Source: Swaminathania salitolerans (GTDB taxonomy: Bacteria > Pseudomonadota > Alphaproteobacteria > Acetobacterales > Acetobacteraceae). From it: a stretch of 64,000 nucleotides of DNA. The DNA lies in the NCBI RefSeq assembly GCF_007988945.1, contig NZ_BJVC01000003.1:1-64000 (forward strand). The letters run 5' to 3'. The translations under genes were made by a program, and so were the position numbers. Under the pieces are notes generated by a model. It was not told the origin of the DNA, ran no database searches, and saw only the letters and a list, made by a program, of their open reading frames with translations. Numbering within the stretch: position 1 is the stretch's first letter; the number at the start of each line of letters is the position of its first letter. Of the stretch, positions 45,669 to 55,018 are shown one piece after another.

Positions 45669-46169
45669 ATGATCGGGATCGTCCTTGTCACCCACGGCTC
45701 GCTCGCCCAGTCCCTTCTCGAAATCGTCACCCATGTCGTCGGCCCGCAGGCCCAGATCGCGACCTTGGGCGTATTGCCCGACGACGATGTCGTGATTGCC
45801 CGTGCCCGGCTGACCGCCGCGATCCGCGCGGTCGATTCCGGCGACGGCGTGCTTCTTCTGACGGATATATTCGGCAGCACGCCCTCCAATGTCGCTCTCT
45901 CCCTGCGCGTAGAGGGGCGGATCGAGGTTCTTGCCGGCGTCAACGTTCCCATGCTGGTCAAGCTTGCCAAGACGCGACGGACGCTCAACCTTGCGGAATG
46001 CGCCGAACTCGCGACACTGGCGGGACGCAAATATATCGCCGCCGCCTATCAGCTGCCCCCATCTTGCCTTCAGGGTGGAAAAAGCTGTGAAATGGTGGTC
46101 AATACAACCATGAGCTATGTTCCTCCCCTCTCCCCCCATCTCGGCACGCGGCGTCAGGCGGCACAATGA
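45669..46169 (+). CDS. PTS EIIA component, mannose family
   Basis: A 166-residue EIIA-Man type protein: MIGIVLVTHGSLAQSL with the phospho-acceptor His in THGSLA, then GVLLLTDIFGSTPSNVAL, which packs against the active site. The last 35 residues form an extra Ser/Pro-rich tail. It receives phosphate from HPr. No EIIB/EIIC permease genes occur here, so it probably regulates other proteins rather than transporting sugar. ATG 45669 follows GAAGGA; the stop overlaps the ptsH start (ATGA). Confidence 0.92.
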   Translation: MIGIVLVTHGSLAQSLLEIVTHVVGPQAQIATLGVLPDDDVVIARARLTAAIRAVDSGDGVLLLTDIFGSTPSNVALSLRVEGRIEVLAGVNVPMLVKLAKTRRTLNLAECAELATLAGRKYIAAAYQLPPSCLQGGKSCEMVVNTTMSYVPPLSPHLGTRRQAAQ

Positions 46170-46450
46170 ATGCGGCCCCGACGCTGGAACGCGATGTCGT
46201 CATCGTCAACCGCCTCGGGCTTCACGCACGGGCAGCGGCGAAATTCGTGACTCTCGCCGAGAGCTTCGACGCGCAGATCGAGGTGAGCCGACAAGGTCAG
46301 ACCGTTTCCGCCCTGTCGATCATGGGGCTGATGATGCTCGGCGCCGGACGGGGCGAGACGATTGCCCTCAGCGCGACCGGCCCCCAGGCCGGGGCGGCCC
46401 TCGATGCGCTCGTCGCCCTCGTAGCCGACGGCTTCGGCGAGCGTGATTAA
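46166..46450 (+). CDS. ptsH: phosphocarrier protein HPr
   Basis: The 94-residue protein contains the catalytic His in NRLGLHARAAAKFV and the regulatory Ser in ALSIMGLMMLGAG (Ser46 equivalent), so it can be a target of both EI and the HprK encoded upstream. It is coupled to EIIA by a 4-bp ATGA overlap and to EI by an 8-bp overlap, indicating one translational unit. Confidence 0.95.
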   Translation: MNAAPTLERDVVIVNRLGLHARAAAKFVTLAESFDAQIEVSRQGQTVSALSIMGLMMLGAGRGETIALSATGPQAGAALDALVALVADGFGERD

Positions 46451-48266
46451 GCGTCTGAGACGGCCTGCGGGCAGTACGCTCCTCCCTGACGGCCTGCCGA
46501 TGATCTCCCTGCAGGGACTCGGCATCTCGCCGGGTGTGGTGATCGCCCGGGCAAGCCTCGCTCATGAGCGGCCGCTCCCGCATATCGAACCGACTCCCAC
46601 CCAGCGCACGGTCGAGGCCGAACGCGAGCGTCTCGACCAGGCCATTACCCTGACGCTCAAACAGCTGCGCAAGCTGCGGTCGAAGCTCGATGCGCTTCCC
46701 GAGGAAGGGCGCATCGAGATCGATGCCCTGCTCTCTGTCTATGAGCGCATGCTCAGTCATTCGCGCCTCGTGCGTGCAGCGCATCGCCGTCTGACGGAAG
46801 ACGGGCTGACTGCGGAATCCGCCGTCCAGCTCGAGAGCGACGTGCTGGCAGCGCAAGCCGGGCCGCAGCCCGGGATGCCGGAAGAGGAAATCGAGGGTGC
46901 GCGCCGCCGCGAGGGAGAATTCCGCGAGGTCGCAAGGCGCCTCCTGCGCAATCTGACAGGCGTCTCGTTCAGGGCGTTCAGCGATATTCCGGGCGGCTCG
47001 GCCCTGCTGGCCGAACAGATCCGTCCCGCAGATGCCGCGGTCATCGATCCGAACCGGATAGCCGCCGTTGTCTCCGAAGGCGGCGGCGTGACCGATCATA
47101 CCGCGATCATGCTCCGGGCGCTCAACGTGCCCGCAGTGCTGGCGGTGCCCGATCTCCTCACCCATGTCAGCGACGGCAGTCTCGTGATCGTCGATGGCAG
47201 CACGGGACGCGTGACGGTACATCCGGATTCCGCGACCCTCGCCTCGGCCCGGGAGGCCATGGCGGAAGAGGCCCGCGAACGCAAGGGAATCGGCCGGTTG
47301 CGCCGGCTGCCCAGCCGCCTGCTGAGCGGTGAGGATATCGAGCTCCTCGCCAATGTCGAAATCCCGAACGAACTGCCTCTGCTCCATCGGAACGGAGCGA
47401 CCGGGATCGGGCTGCTTCGCACCGAATTCCTGTTTGATGAAAGCGCTCCCCTGCCCGATGAGGACGGGCAATACGCGGTCTATGCACGCATCGTGACCGA
47501 GATGGCGGGGATGAACACGACGATACGCGTGCTCGACTGGGGTGGGGAGAAAGGGCTGGCCCGCCTCAGGCAGCTCGGAATCGACGACCATCAGGAAGAG
47601 GAAAATCCGGCACTGGGCGTGAGGGGGCTGAGGCTTCTCCTGCGGCATCCCGAAATTCTCGAAACGCAGCTCTGCGCGTTGCTGCGTGCCAGCCTCGACG
47701 GTCCTGTCCGTATTCTTCTGCCCATGGTCAGCTCGGTCAACGAGGTGATCGCCACCCGGCAGATATTCGAACGCTGCGCGAGACGCCTCCGCCGCCGCGG
47801 GGTCAGGCTTCCTGCGGAGCTGCCCCCGCTTGGTGTCATGATCGAGACGCCTGCCGCTGCCCTGACCGCAGGCGCCCTCGTCATGCAGGCCGATTTTCTG
47901 GCGCTCGGCACCAACGACCTGACGATGTACACCCTTGCGGTGGATCGTGCGGCCTCGATGGGATCGGCGCTTTATACCACGCTGCACCCCGCGGTCCTGC
48001 GCCTTCTTCGCTTCTCGGTCGATGAGGGTCTTCGGGCCCGTCGTTCCGTCTGCGTGTGTGGCGAGATCGCTGCCGATCCCCATGCCGTTCCTCTCTTGAT
48101 CGGTATGGGGTTGCGCTCGTTTTCGATGTCGGCGGCCTCCCTGCCGCAGGTCAAGCGCATGGTGCGCTCCCTGACCATCGAGGCCTGCGACGATCTCTAT
48201 CGCCGCGCCATTCTGACCGAAGATCCCGTGCAGCTGCACGAAATGGTCAGTCAGTTCGCCGCCTGA
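46443..48266 (+). CDS. ptsI: PTS enzyme I
   Basis: The 607-residue EI uses phosphoenolpyruvate to phosphorylate itself and HPr. It has an N-terminal GISPGVVIARASL start and an HPr-binding helical region. The phospho-His lies in GGGVTDHTAIMLRALNVPAV (TSH of the consensus reads TDH), followed by a PEP-binding barrel with GIGLLRTEFLF, LGVMIETPAAAL and the active-site Cys in CVCGEIAADP. The start is GTG 46443, overlapping ptsH; ATG 46500 is possible. No N-terminal GAF domain is present, so it is not a PtsP. Confidence 0.93.
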   Translation: MIKRLRRPAGSTLLPDGLPMISLQGLGISPGVVIARASLAHERPLPHIEPTPTQRTVEAERERLDQAITLTLKQLRKLRSKLDALPEEGRIEIDALLSVYERMLSHSRLVRAAHRRLTEDGLTAESAVQLESDVLAAQAGPQPGMPEEEIEGARRREGEFREVARRLLRNLTGVSFRAFSDIPGGSALLAEQIRPADAAVIDPNRIAAVVSEGGGVTDHTAIMLRALNVPAVLAVPDLLTHVSDGSLVIVDGSTGRVTVHPDSATLASAREAMAEEARERKGIGRLRRLPSRLLSGEDIELLANVEIPNELPLLHRNGATGIGLLRTEFLFDESAPLPDEDGQYAVYARIVTEMAGMNTTIRVLDWGGEKGLARLRQLGIDDHQEEENPALGVRGLRLLLRHPEILETQLCALLRASLDGPVRILLPMVSSVNEVIATRQIFERCARRLRRRGVRLPAELPPLGVMIETPAAALTAGALVMQADFLALGTNDLTMYTLAVDRAASMGSALYTTLHPAVLRLLRFSVDEGLRARRSVCVCGEIAADPHAVPLLIGMGLRSFSMSAASLPQVKRMVRSLTIEACDDLYRRAILTEDPVQLHEMVSQFAA

Positions 48267-48862
48267 GGACCGGAGCCGACCGGTATCCGGCGCTCACCCT
48301 TCACGCAACGCAGGATTTCGGACCGGACCGCGAGGCAATATTGCCTCTCCGGGGCGATGATTTCTTTCCTGACTGACCGGTTATAGTGATCCAGAACACG
48401 ATTCTCGCCTCTCCAAGATAAACGGAATCTTAAATCTCTCTCATCTCCATCGATTTTTTCGGTCTTTTCCTCATCGAGAGTTATGCACACAGATCATCTC
48501 CATGATCGGAATCATACGTGCGATGCATACTTCGTTTTCAGATTAATGCGGTTTGAGTCATGAGTGAGCGCGAGGCGGTACTGTTCCGTTTTCCGATCGA
48601 TTGCCTCGATCCTCCACCCGAAATCACAGAAACTGGCGATCTGTCGACCTGATATCGACCTGAAACGGGACGAAAGCGTCCCGATCGAGCGAGGAAGACG
48701 TCTATCTCTCTTTGCGAGAGGTCGGCGATTACCCCTATTTCATTCATTAAACAATCGCGATTACGTGATATCCAATCTGAATATTTGTTAAACTATCACA
48801 TTACCCGTGTTTAACGTCTCACATTCCGCGTTGCGGAACGGGGGACCAGAAACGAGGGTCGA
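48267..48862. other. long intergenic region upstream of the sugar-use genes
   Basis: The 596-bp spacer has no supported gene; small frames on both strands lack conserved features. It becomes AT-rich in places (48400-48560 and 48720-48800). The 3' end probably holds the promoter of the sugar permease gene, with a 7-bp inverted repeat (48787-48815, separate entry). No strong T-run terminator is seen after ptsI. Confidence 0.5.
48787..48815 (+). promoter_or_regulatory. inverted repeat, possible operator of the sugar genes
   Basis: GTTAAAC (48787-48793) and GTTTAAC (48809-48815) are a perfect inverted repeat with a 15-bp centre, about 50 bp before the permease start. Its place suggests a repressor or activator site for the permease/glucosidase/porin genes. 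Confidence 0.35.
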
Positions 48863-50266
48863 ATGAATCAAGAAACAATGACCGGGCGTACAGACCCCAA
48901 AATTCCCCTGGTCGGAAAAATGATGCTGGCGGCCGTGCTCGCCGCCGTGGCCGGATTGATGTTCGGCCTCGATATCGGGGTGATCTCCGGCGCCCTCAAA
49001 TTCATCGCGCAGGAATTCAAGGCGAGCGATGCAGAGCAGGAGCAGATCGTCTCGTCCATGATGCTCGGCGCGGCACTCGGCGCGCTGTTCGCCGGGCAGC
49101 TCTCCTTCCGGCTCGGGCGCAAGAAGGCGCTCGTGCTCAGCGCGATTCTCTTCATGCTCGGCGCTTTGTTCTGTGTCATCGCCCAGTCGGTCGCGGTGCT
49201 CGTCATCGCACGCGCCCTGCTCGGCCTCGCCATCGGCATCGCAAGCTTCGTCGCCCCGCTCTATATCTCGGAAGTGGCCGACGAGCAGCATCGCGGCGGG
49301 CTGATCTCGGTGTATCAGCTCATGATCACGCTCGGCATCCTGCTTGCCTTCATCTCGGACGCGCTCTTCTCCTATTCCGGCGCCTGGCGCTGGATGCTCG
49401 GGATCGTCGCCATTCCGGGGGCCGTCTTCCTGATCGGATCGCTCTTTCTGCCCGACAGCCCACGCTGGCTCATGCTGCGGGGCCGTCCGGACGAGGCGCT
49501 CGAGACCCTCGCCGCATTGCGCCCCTCGCGCAACGCCGCCGAGGCAGAGATCCGCGAGATCGAGGGCAGCCTCGATCACAAGCAGCGCGGCCTCGCCATG
49601 TTCCGCGAAAACCCCAATTTCCGCCGCTCCGTGATGCTCGGCATCGGCCTGCAGATCGTTCAGCAGCTCACCGGCATCAATGTCGTGATGTATTACGCAC
49701 CGCGCATCTTCGAGGTCGCAGGCTTCGGACAGGACGGACAGATGTGGGGCACGGCCGTCGTCGGTCTCGTGAACATGCTCGCAACCTTCATCGCCATCAG
49801 CTTCGTCGATCGCTGGGGCCGTCGCCCGATGCTGATCGCAGGATTCATCATCATGGCAACCGGCATGGGCGCCCTGGCCGTGCTGCTGTCATTCGGTGCC
49901 GGATCCAGCGTCATGATGCATTATCTCGCCGTCGCGGTGCTGCTGCTTTTCATCACCGGCTTCGCCTTCTCCGCCGGACCGCTGATCTGGATCCTCTGTG
50001 CAGAGATCCAGCCGCTCCAGGGCCGCGATTTCGGGATCACCTGCTCAACCGTGACGAACTGGGTCGCCAACTGGGTCGTGGGCATGACCTTTCTCACCCT
50101 GCTCGGCACGCTCGGCGCCTCGCATACCTTCTGGCTCTACGCGGCTCTGAACGCGGCCTTCATTCTCGTCACCCTCGCCTTCGTGCCCGAGACCCGGGGC
50201 GTCTCGCTCGAATCCATCGAGCAGAAGCTCAACAGGGGCATTCGCCTGCGCAAGATCGGGCGCTGA
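48863..50266 (+). CDS. MFS sugar:proton symporter (GalP/XylE-like sugar porter)
   Basis: A 467-residue sugar porter with twelve membrane helices: FGLDIGVISGALKFI in helix 1, RLGRKKAL (motif A), PLYISEVADEQHRGG, LFLPDSPRWLMLRGR in the central loop, GINVVMYYAPRIFEVAGF in helix 7, the DRWGRRPML repeat, and FVPETRGVSLESIEQKL near the C-terminus (PETKG signature). These residues place it among hexose/pentose proton symporters. It leads a unit with a beta-glucosidase and a porin, so glucose or another product of glycoside cleavage is a plausible substrate. Confidence 0.93.
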   Translation: MNQETMTGRTDPKIPLVGKMMLAAVLAAVAGLMFGLDIGVISGALKFIAQEFKASDAEQEQIVSSMMLGAALGALFAGQLSFRLGRKKALVLSAILFMLGALFCVIAQSVAVLVIARALLGLAIGIASFVAPLYISEVADEQHRGGLISVYQLMITLGILLAFISDALFSYSGAWRWMLGIVAIPGAVFLIGSLFLPDSPRWLMLRGRPDEALETLAALRPSRNAAEAEIREIEGSLDHKQRGLAMFRENPNFRRSVMLGIGLQIVQQLTGINVVMYYAPRIFEVAGFGQDGQMWGTAVVGLVNMLATFIAISFVDRWGRRPMLIAGFIIMATGMGALAVLLSFGAGSSVMMHYLAVAVLLLFITGFAFSAGPLIWILCAEIQPLQGRDFGITCSTVTNWVANWVVGMTFLTLLGTLGASHTFWLYAALNAAFILVTLAFVPETRGVSLESIEQKLNRGIRLRKIGR

Positions 50267-50330
50267 AGCGCGCGCCCTCCCCCCTCATCCCTCATCCCAC
50301 TCTGCTGAACGCAGCATCAGGAGACGCATC

Positions 50331-52580
50331 ATGGCATTCCTCCGCCTCACCGCACGCCGTCAGGCCACGCTCGCAACATGCCTCAGTGCCCTGCTTTCGG
50401 TCGCTTCACTCTCATCCTCGCACGCTGTCGCGGCCCCCGTCTGGCAGGATCCCGACCAGACTCCCGAAGCCCGGACGAACGCGCTCCTCAAGGCCATGAC
50501 CCAGAAGGAGAAGCTTGCCCTCGTCACGAGCGCCCTCGCGCTGAAGCTCAAATCGAACAGGAAGCCCGAAGGCGCGATCGGATCGGCTGCCTATGTGCCG
50601 CCCATTCCCCGCCTCGGCATCCCGGCCTTGCAGATCAGCGATGCAGGTCTCGGTGTCACGAACCCCCTCGACACGCGGCCCGGCGACGGCGCAACGTCCC
50701 TGCCCTCCGGACAGGCGCTCTCCGGCTCGTTCGACGAGACGCTTGCTCGCGAGGCGGGCGCCATGATCGGCACCGAGGCACGCCATCGCGGTTTCAATGT
50801 CCTGCTCGCAGGAGGAATGAACCTGGTGCGCGATCCCCGGGGCGGGCGCAATTTCGAGTATCTCGGAGAAGATCCGATTCTCTCCGGTCAGATCGCAGCG
50901 GCCACCGTCGACGGCGTGCAGAGCCGCCATGTCATTTCGACGGTCAAGCATTACGCGCTGAACGCCTACGAGACCGGACGCATGAGAAGCAGTGCCGATA
51001 TCGCCATTCCGGCCCTGCAGGAATCGGATCTTCTCGCTTTTCGTATCGCCGTCGAGCGCGGTCATCCCGGCAGCATCATGTGCGCCTATAACAAGGTGAA
51101 CGGCGATTATGCCTGCGAGAGCGCCTATCTTCTGGACAAGGTGCTGCGCAAGGAATGGGGCTATGACGGCTTCGTCATGAGCGATTGGGGCGCGGTGCAT
51201 GACGGCGCGAAAGCCGCGCATGCGGGCCTCGATCAGGATTCTGCCGTCGTGCTCGATGCGAAGGCGGGATTTGTCGACGCCGTCCGTCGCGACGCGGAGA
51301 CGACATCGGGCGCGAAACGCCTCGATGAGAAACTGCGCCACATTCTCGCACCCATGTTCGCGAACGGTCTGTTCGACGATCATGCCAGACCCACTGAAAC
51401 GCCGGACGATATCGCCGCGCACAGGGATGTCGCACGCCGGGTCGAGGAAGAAGGCGCCGTGCTGCTCAGGAACGTGCGGGATACGCTCCCTCTTTCCACC
51501 CATGACGCTCATATCCTGATCATCGGCGGCCATGCCGACAAGGGCGTCATCGCCGGTGGAGGCAGTTCGGCGGTCCTGCCCCGCGGTGGCAACGCCGTAC
51601 CCGATCCGGTTCCGGCAAGCCTCCTGAACATGCCTCATCCGACCATCTACGATCCCGATGCGCCCGTCGATGCTCTCAGAGCCGCACTCCCCAATGCCAG
51701 GATCGAGTATATCGACGGTTCGGATGCACAGAAGGCAGCAACTCTGGCGAAGAAGGCCGATGCCGTCGTCATCTTCGCGACGAAATGGCAGGGGGAAACG
51801 CTCGACGCGGCCGACCTCTCGCTCGACCCCGCAACCGACGCGCTGATCGGGCGGGTTGCCGATGCGAACGATCATGTGACCGTAGTGCTCGAGACCGGGA
51901 ACCCCGTGACGATGCCCTGGCTGAGCAAGGTCGGTGCCGTTCTGGAGGCCTGGTATCCGGGATCCGCGGGCGGAAAGGCCATTGCCAACCTGCTGACGGG
52001 AAAAGCCAATCCCTCCGGCCGGACCACGACCACCTGGCCGCGCAGCCTGAAGGATCTGCCTCGCCCGGTCATCCCGGGGGCCGGCCATCACACAGGGGTC
52101 ATGAGCGATGACGAAAGTCCGATCCCCTTCCTCAGGAACATCGATTTCAACATCGAAGGCGCCGATGTCGGCTATCGCTGGTTTGCCAGACAGTCTCTCG
52201 CCACGGCTTTCCCCTTCGGCTTCGGTCTGAGCTACACGTCCTTCGCACATGACGCCATATCGGTTTCCCGGAAGGGCAAGGATCTGGTGGCAAAGGTCAC
52301 ATTGAGGAACACCGGCAATCGCCCCGGCGACGATATCGTGCAGATCTACGCCGAAGGGCCCGATCACAGCCCGCTGCGTCTGGCCGGATACACGCGTGTT
52401 CCCCTGTCTGCAGGCGAACAGAAAACGGTCGAGGTCACACTCTCGCCCTATGCCGTCTCGCGCTTCGATGATGCCCGTTCCGCATGGAAGCGCATCCCCG
52501 GACAATATCGTTTCATCTTCGCCCACAACGCAGAAGAGCGGAACGGTCCGGCCAGCACCGTCCAGATCGAAGCACGCTGA
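50331..52580 (+). CDS. bglX: exported GH3 beta-glucosidase (BglX-like)
   Basis: The 749-residue protein has a signal peptide (about residues 1-36, ending AVAAP). The GH3 domains follow in order: a TIM barrel with GVTNPLDTRPGDGATSLPSG and VKHYALNAYE, and the nucleophile Asp in GFVMSDWGAVHDG. Next is the (alpha/beta)6 sandwich with AVIFATKWQGE, then a fibronectin-III-like C-terminal domain (LRNTGNRPGDDIVQIYAEGP). It should release glucose or related sugars from oligosaccharides in the periplasm. Genes before and after handle import, so the three form a glycoside-use unit. It lies 64 bp after the permease. Confidence 0.93.
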   Translation: MAFLRLTARRQATLATCLSALLSVASLSSSHAVAAPVWQDPDQTPEARTNALLKAMTQKEKLALVTSALALKLKSNRKPEGAIGSAAYVPPIPRLGIPALQISDAGLGVTNPLDTRPGDGATSLPSGQALSGSFDETLAREAGAMIGTEARHRGFNVLLAGGMNLVRDPRGGRNFEYLGEDPILSGQIAAATVDGVQSRHVISTVKHYALNAYETGRMRSSADIAIPALQESDLLAFRIAVERGHPGSIMCAYNKVNGDYACESAYLLDKVLRKEWGYDGFVMSDWGAVHDGAKAAHAGLDQDSAVVLDAKAGFVDAVRRDAETTSGAKRLDEKLRHILAPMFANGLFDDHARPTETPDDIAAHRDVARRVEEEGAVLLRNVRDTLPLSTHDAHILIIGGHADKGVIAGGGSSAVLPRGGNAVPDPVPASLLNMPHPTIYDPDAPVDALRAALPNARIEYIDGSDAQKAATLAKKADAVVIFATKWQGETLDAADLSLDPATDALIGRVADANDHVTVVLETGNPVTMPWLSKVGAVLEAWYPGSAGGKAIANLLTGKANPSGRTTTTWPRSLKDLPRPVIPGAGHHTGVMSDDESPIPFLRNIDFNIEGADVGYRWFARQSLATAFPFGFGLSYTSFAHDAISVSRKGKDLVAKVTLRNTGNRPGDDIVQIYAEGPDHSPLRLAGYTRVPLSAGEQKTVEVTLSPYAVSRFDDARSAWKRIPGQYRFIFAHNAEERNGPASTVQIEAR

Positions 52581-52594
52581 GGAGGCCCCCCGTC

Positions 52595-53974
52595 ATGTCA
52601 ACCCGACAGACCCTGCGCGTGCGTTCGACGCGCTTTTGTCTCGGCTGCGCAATTCTCGGCGCGTCGCTCCCTCTCGTCAGCGCACCGGCCATGGCCCAGG
52701 AGGAGAACTACTCCAACCTCCCTTCTCTGGCCGAACAGAGAACCACCGTCCACCCGTCACATGACTGTCATGACTATGACAGTCTCATCACCAGAGGGTC
52801 CGAAGCGCCGATCATCACCACCTGCGATACGCTCGTCCCCGATCAGTTCGGAGCGCGGGACTGGCTTGCGGATCGCGGATTGCTGTTCGAAGGCTATTAC
52901 ACGTTCGGAGAAATCTACGATGTGCTCGGCCATCAGGCCCAGCCGCAGGCCTATAACGGTCAAAGCCCCAATTTCTCGGGAAATCTGTGGCTGAACATGA
53001 CCTACGACATGGCGCGTATAGGCATGAACAAGGGTTCGCAGCTGACGCTTTCGATGAATAGCTGGCAGTCTGCCTATCCTGGCGCCGGTATCCGGGCGAC
53101 CGCGCTCAGCCAGGCGACCATCCTGCAGACCTTTTTCAACGGGCGCGTAACCGCCCAGTACGGATATTACGGTCTTCTGGGGCAGTTCTACGGCCTTTAT
53201 CTCGGCACGAGCACCGCATCCAGCGCTCTGGGGCCGCTGAGCATCATCCCCAACCAGGTCGGTATGTCGATGTATATCCCGACCCCTGGCATCGATATAC
53301 GCATGTATGCGCACGACCGGCGCTTCTACAACCATTTCGGTTTCGCACGCAGTCAGAGCCCGCAAGGTTTCGGGGCCGATTCGAGAGCCAATCCGTCCGG
53401 CGTCAATTTCAAGGTCAATGGCGCGCGTCCGATCTATGTGGACGAGATCGGATTCCGTCAGAAGCCGGGCAAGGACAAATCCATGACATGGTTCCGCGCT
53501 GGCGGGATCTATAACAGTTCTTCGTATTACAACTACCGGACCAATCGTTACGATCGCTCGAACTGGGCTTTCTACGTGGTCTTCGACCGGCAGTTGCTCA
53601 AGACCAATGCGGAGATACCCTATCTCGGCTGGTATATCGATCTGAAGACCGATCACGCAGCGAGGGAGAAGAACGTCTTCACGGACGACTATGCCGCGAC
53701 CCTCTATGCACTGGGTCCGTTTCCCAGCCGCAAGAAGGACATGCTCTCCATCGGCTTCACCTACAACAAGATCGGATCCGCTGCACAGCAGCGTCTGCAA
53801 AGGCTTTCACCCCGTAAATTCGACCATAGTACGACGACCTCTGTCGCCTATGCTGCCCATCTTCGCCACGGGATCTATTTCGTGAGCACGACGAGCTACA
53901 CGACGCAGCCGGTGGCTTCGAGATTCCACGACGATGCGCTCACGCTGCAGGGACGTTTCACTCTGTCTTTCTAG
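52595..53974 (+). CDS. OprB-family carbohydrate-selective porin
   Basis: With the start at 52595 (GAGGAGG upstream) the protein has 459 residues: signal peptide ending APAMAQ, then a beta-barrel with aromatic-rich strands such as GLLFEGYYTFGEIYDVLG, GNLWLNMTYDMA, WAFYVVFDRQLL and a terminal LQGRFTLSF. OprB-type motifs and size match carbohydrate-selective porins. It lets sugars cross the outer membrane to the glucosidase and permease encoded upstream. It follows bglX by 14 bp and so is co-transcribed. The Cys pair (HDCHDY...TTCDT) near residues 54-75 is unusual for the family. Confidence 0.88.
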   Translation: MSTRQTLRVRSTRFCLGCAILGASLPLVSAPAMAQEENYSNLPSLAEQRTTVHPSHDCHDYDSLITRGSEAPIITTCDTLVPDQFGARDWLADRGLLFEGYYTFGEIYDVLGHQAQPQAYNGQSPNFSGNLWLNMTYDMARIGMNKGSQLTLSMNSWQSAYPGAGIRATALSQATILQTFFNGRVTAQYGYYGLLGQFYGLYLGTSTASSALGPLSIIPNQVGMSMYIPTPGIDIRMYAHDRRFYNHFGFARSQSPQGFGADSRANPSGVNFKVNGARPIYVDEIGFRQKPGKDKSMTWFRAGGIYNSSSYYNYRTNRYDRSNWAFYVVFDRQLLKTNAEIPYLGWYIDLKTDHAAREKNVFTDDYAATLYALGPFPSRKKDMLSIGFTYNKIGSAAQQRLQRLSPRKFDHSTTTSVAYAAHLRHGIYFVSTTSYTTQPVASRFHDDALTLQGRFTLSF

Positions 53975-53990
53975 GCGTCTTCACGGCGAT

Positions 53991-54028
53991 CGTTTTTGTA
54001 ACGGTCGTTTTTGTAACGGCCGTTTTCG
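53991..54028. repeat. 15-bp tandem duplication after the porin gene
   Basis: CGTTTTTGTAACGGT (53991-54005) is followed by CGTTTTTGTAACGGC (54006-54020) and a partial CGTTTTCG. It begins 17 bp after the porin stop. The T5 runs are not preceded by a stable stem, so it is not a clear terminator. Confidence 0.8.
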
Positions 54029-54154
54029 CATCGATGTCTGCGCGATCTGACGGCTACAGGAGAGGATCGCCCTCTTCCGTAGCCGTTCTCCGCCTGTATG
54101 GGCAACCGGATGCTTCCGGTTCCGACAGCCGGGAGACTGACTCAGCGCAACGGT

Positions 54155-54583
54155 TCAGTGACGCAGATCCTCGGGGACCTTGCCGCCGTTTTCCGCCAGC
54201 TTCTGCATGACCTGACGGATCAGCCATACATTCATCGTCGCGGTGTCATCGGTGCTTTCGGTATAGTGCAGTTCCTGCGCCAGATGCTTGCGTGCGTCGA
54301 GGGAGCTGTCCATGTCGAGCAGCTTGAGCAGATCGACGATAGAGGTGCGCCAGTTCAGGGTCTGTCCCTTCCCGGACGCAAGACGCGTCAGCACCGCCTC
54401 GACATCGACCGGAGCGCCCGGCGCCGTCGGGGGTGCGGCATTCGTCGCGCCGCCCGAAGCGGAGGTCGCGCCGGATGGCGTAGCCCCGGAAGACGCGGCT
54501 CCTGCCGAGCCCGTCGATCCGCTCGCAGGGGCGGCATCGGCGTGACCGAAGATCTTCGACATGATTGTGCTGAAAATACCCAT
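54155..54583 (-). CDS. DUF3597 family protein
   Basis: The 142-residue protein starts MGIFSTIMSKIFGH, has an Ala/Ser/Gly/Pro linker (about 20-65), and ends with the conserved DUF3597 domain. That domain has VDVEAVLTRLASGKGQTLNWRTSIVDLLKLLDMDSSLDARKHLAQELHY in pattern (LNWRTSIVDLLKLLDMDSS is diagnostic) and resembles LysM-linked proteins such as YgaU in context. Function unknown. Longer frames to 54625 or 54767 are rejected in favour of ATG 54583 with AAGGA. Convergent with the porin gene. Confidence 0.85.
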   Translation of the reverse strand: MGIFSTIMSKIFGHADAAPASGSTGSAGAASSGATPSGATSASGGATNAAPPTAPGAPVDVEAVLTRLASGKGQTLNWRTSIVDLLKLLDMDSSLDARKHLAQELHYTESTDDTATMNVWLIRQVMQKLAENGGKVPEDLRH

Positions 54584-55018
54584 GACATATCCTTTGCATC
54601 GACCGTCCGGCATCCGGGGAGGCATATGCTCTCCGGGCTTCGCGGGCGGTGTTCTCTACTCCGGTCGTCCCGGAACAGGGTGCTCCGGGTCCGATGTCCC
54701 CGGAAGCCCCGGGGACCTTGAGGACCTCGCGCAGAAAAACGCAGCGCCCCCGCTTTCGTTGCCTCATCCGCGATGCTCGACGCTGCGCCCCATCATCCAG
54801 GTCTGGACCCGAAAGGATATTTCAGGGAGTAATAATATGTGAGACGTTGCTGTAATGTCACATATATGAGCGTTATCGAAGTAAAAACTCCCGAAATTTC
54901 GGAACACACCTGCAGATATGTTGCATAATTGTTTCGTATCTGCGGCACACAAGCCAGATTGCCAAGGCTCTTTCCGAACGGTAGCCGCATCGTCTTCAGG
55001 GAGAGATCGAATACCGTC
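54584..55018. other. AT-leaning divergent spacer with two symmetric elements
   Basis: The 435-bp spacer separates DUF3597 (minus) from the sulfotransferase (plus). It contains the perfect palindrome CCGAAATTTCGG (54891-54902) and, ten bases later, an inverted repeat GCAGATA (54912-54918)/TATCTGC (54937-54943) framing a CATAAT-like -10 sequence at 54924-54929. The layout looks like an operator-bearing promoter for the sulfotransferase gene. No gene is supported. Confidence 0.45.

Noticed and set aside
48538-48747. 69-residue minus-strand gene upstream of the sugar permease
   Set aside because: No ribosome-binding site, low complexity and no recognisable fold; the stretch looks like intergenic DNA.
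53991-54028. Terminator made of the T5 runs after the porin gene
   Set aside because: No stem of useful length precedes either run; it is a tandem duplication.
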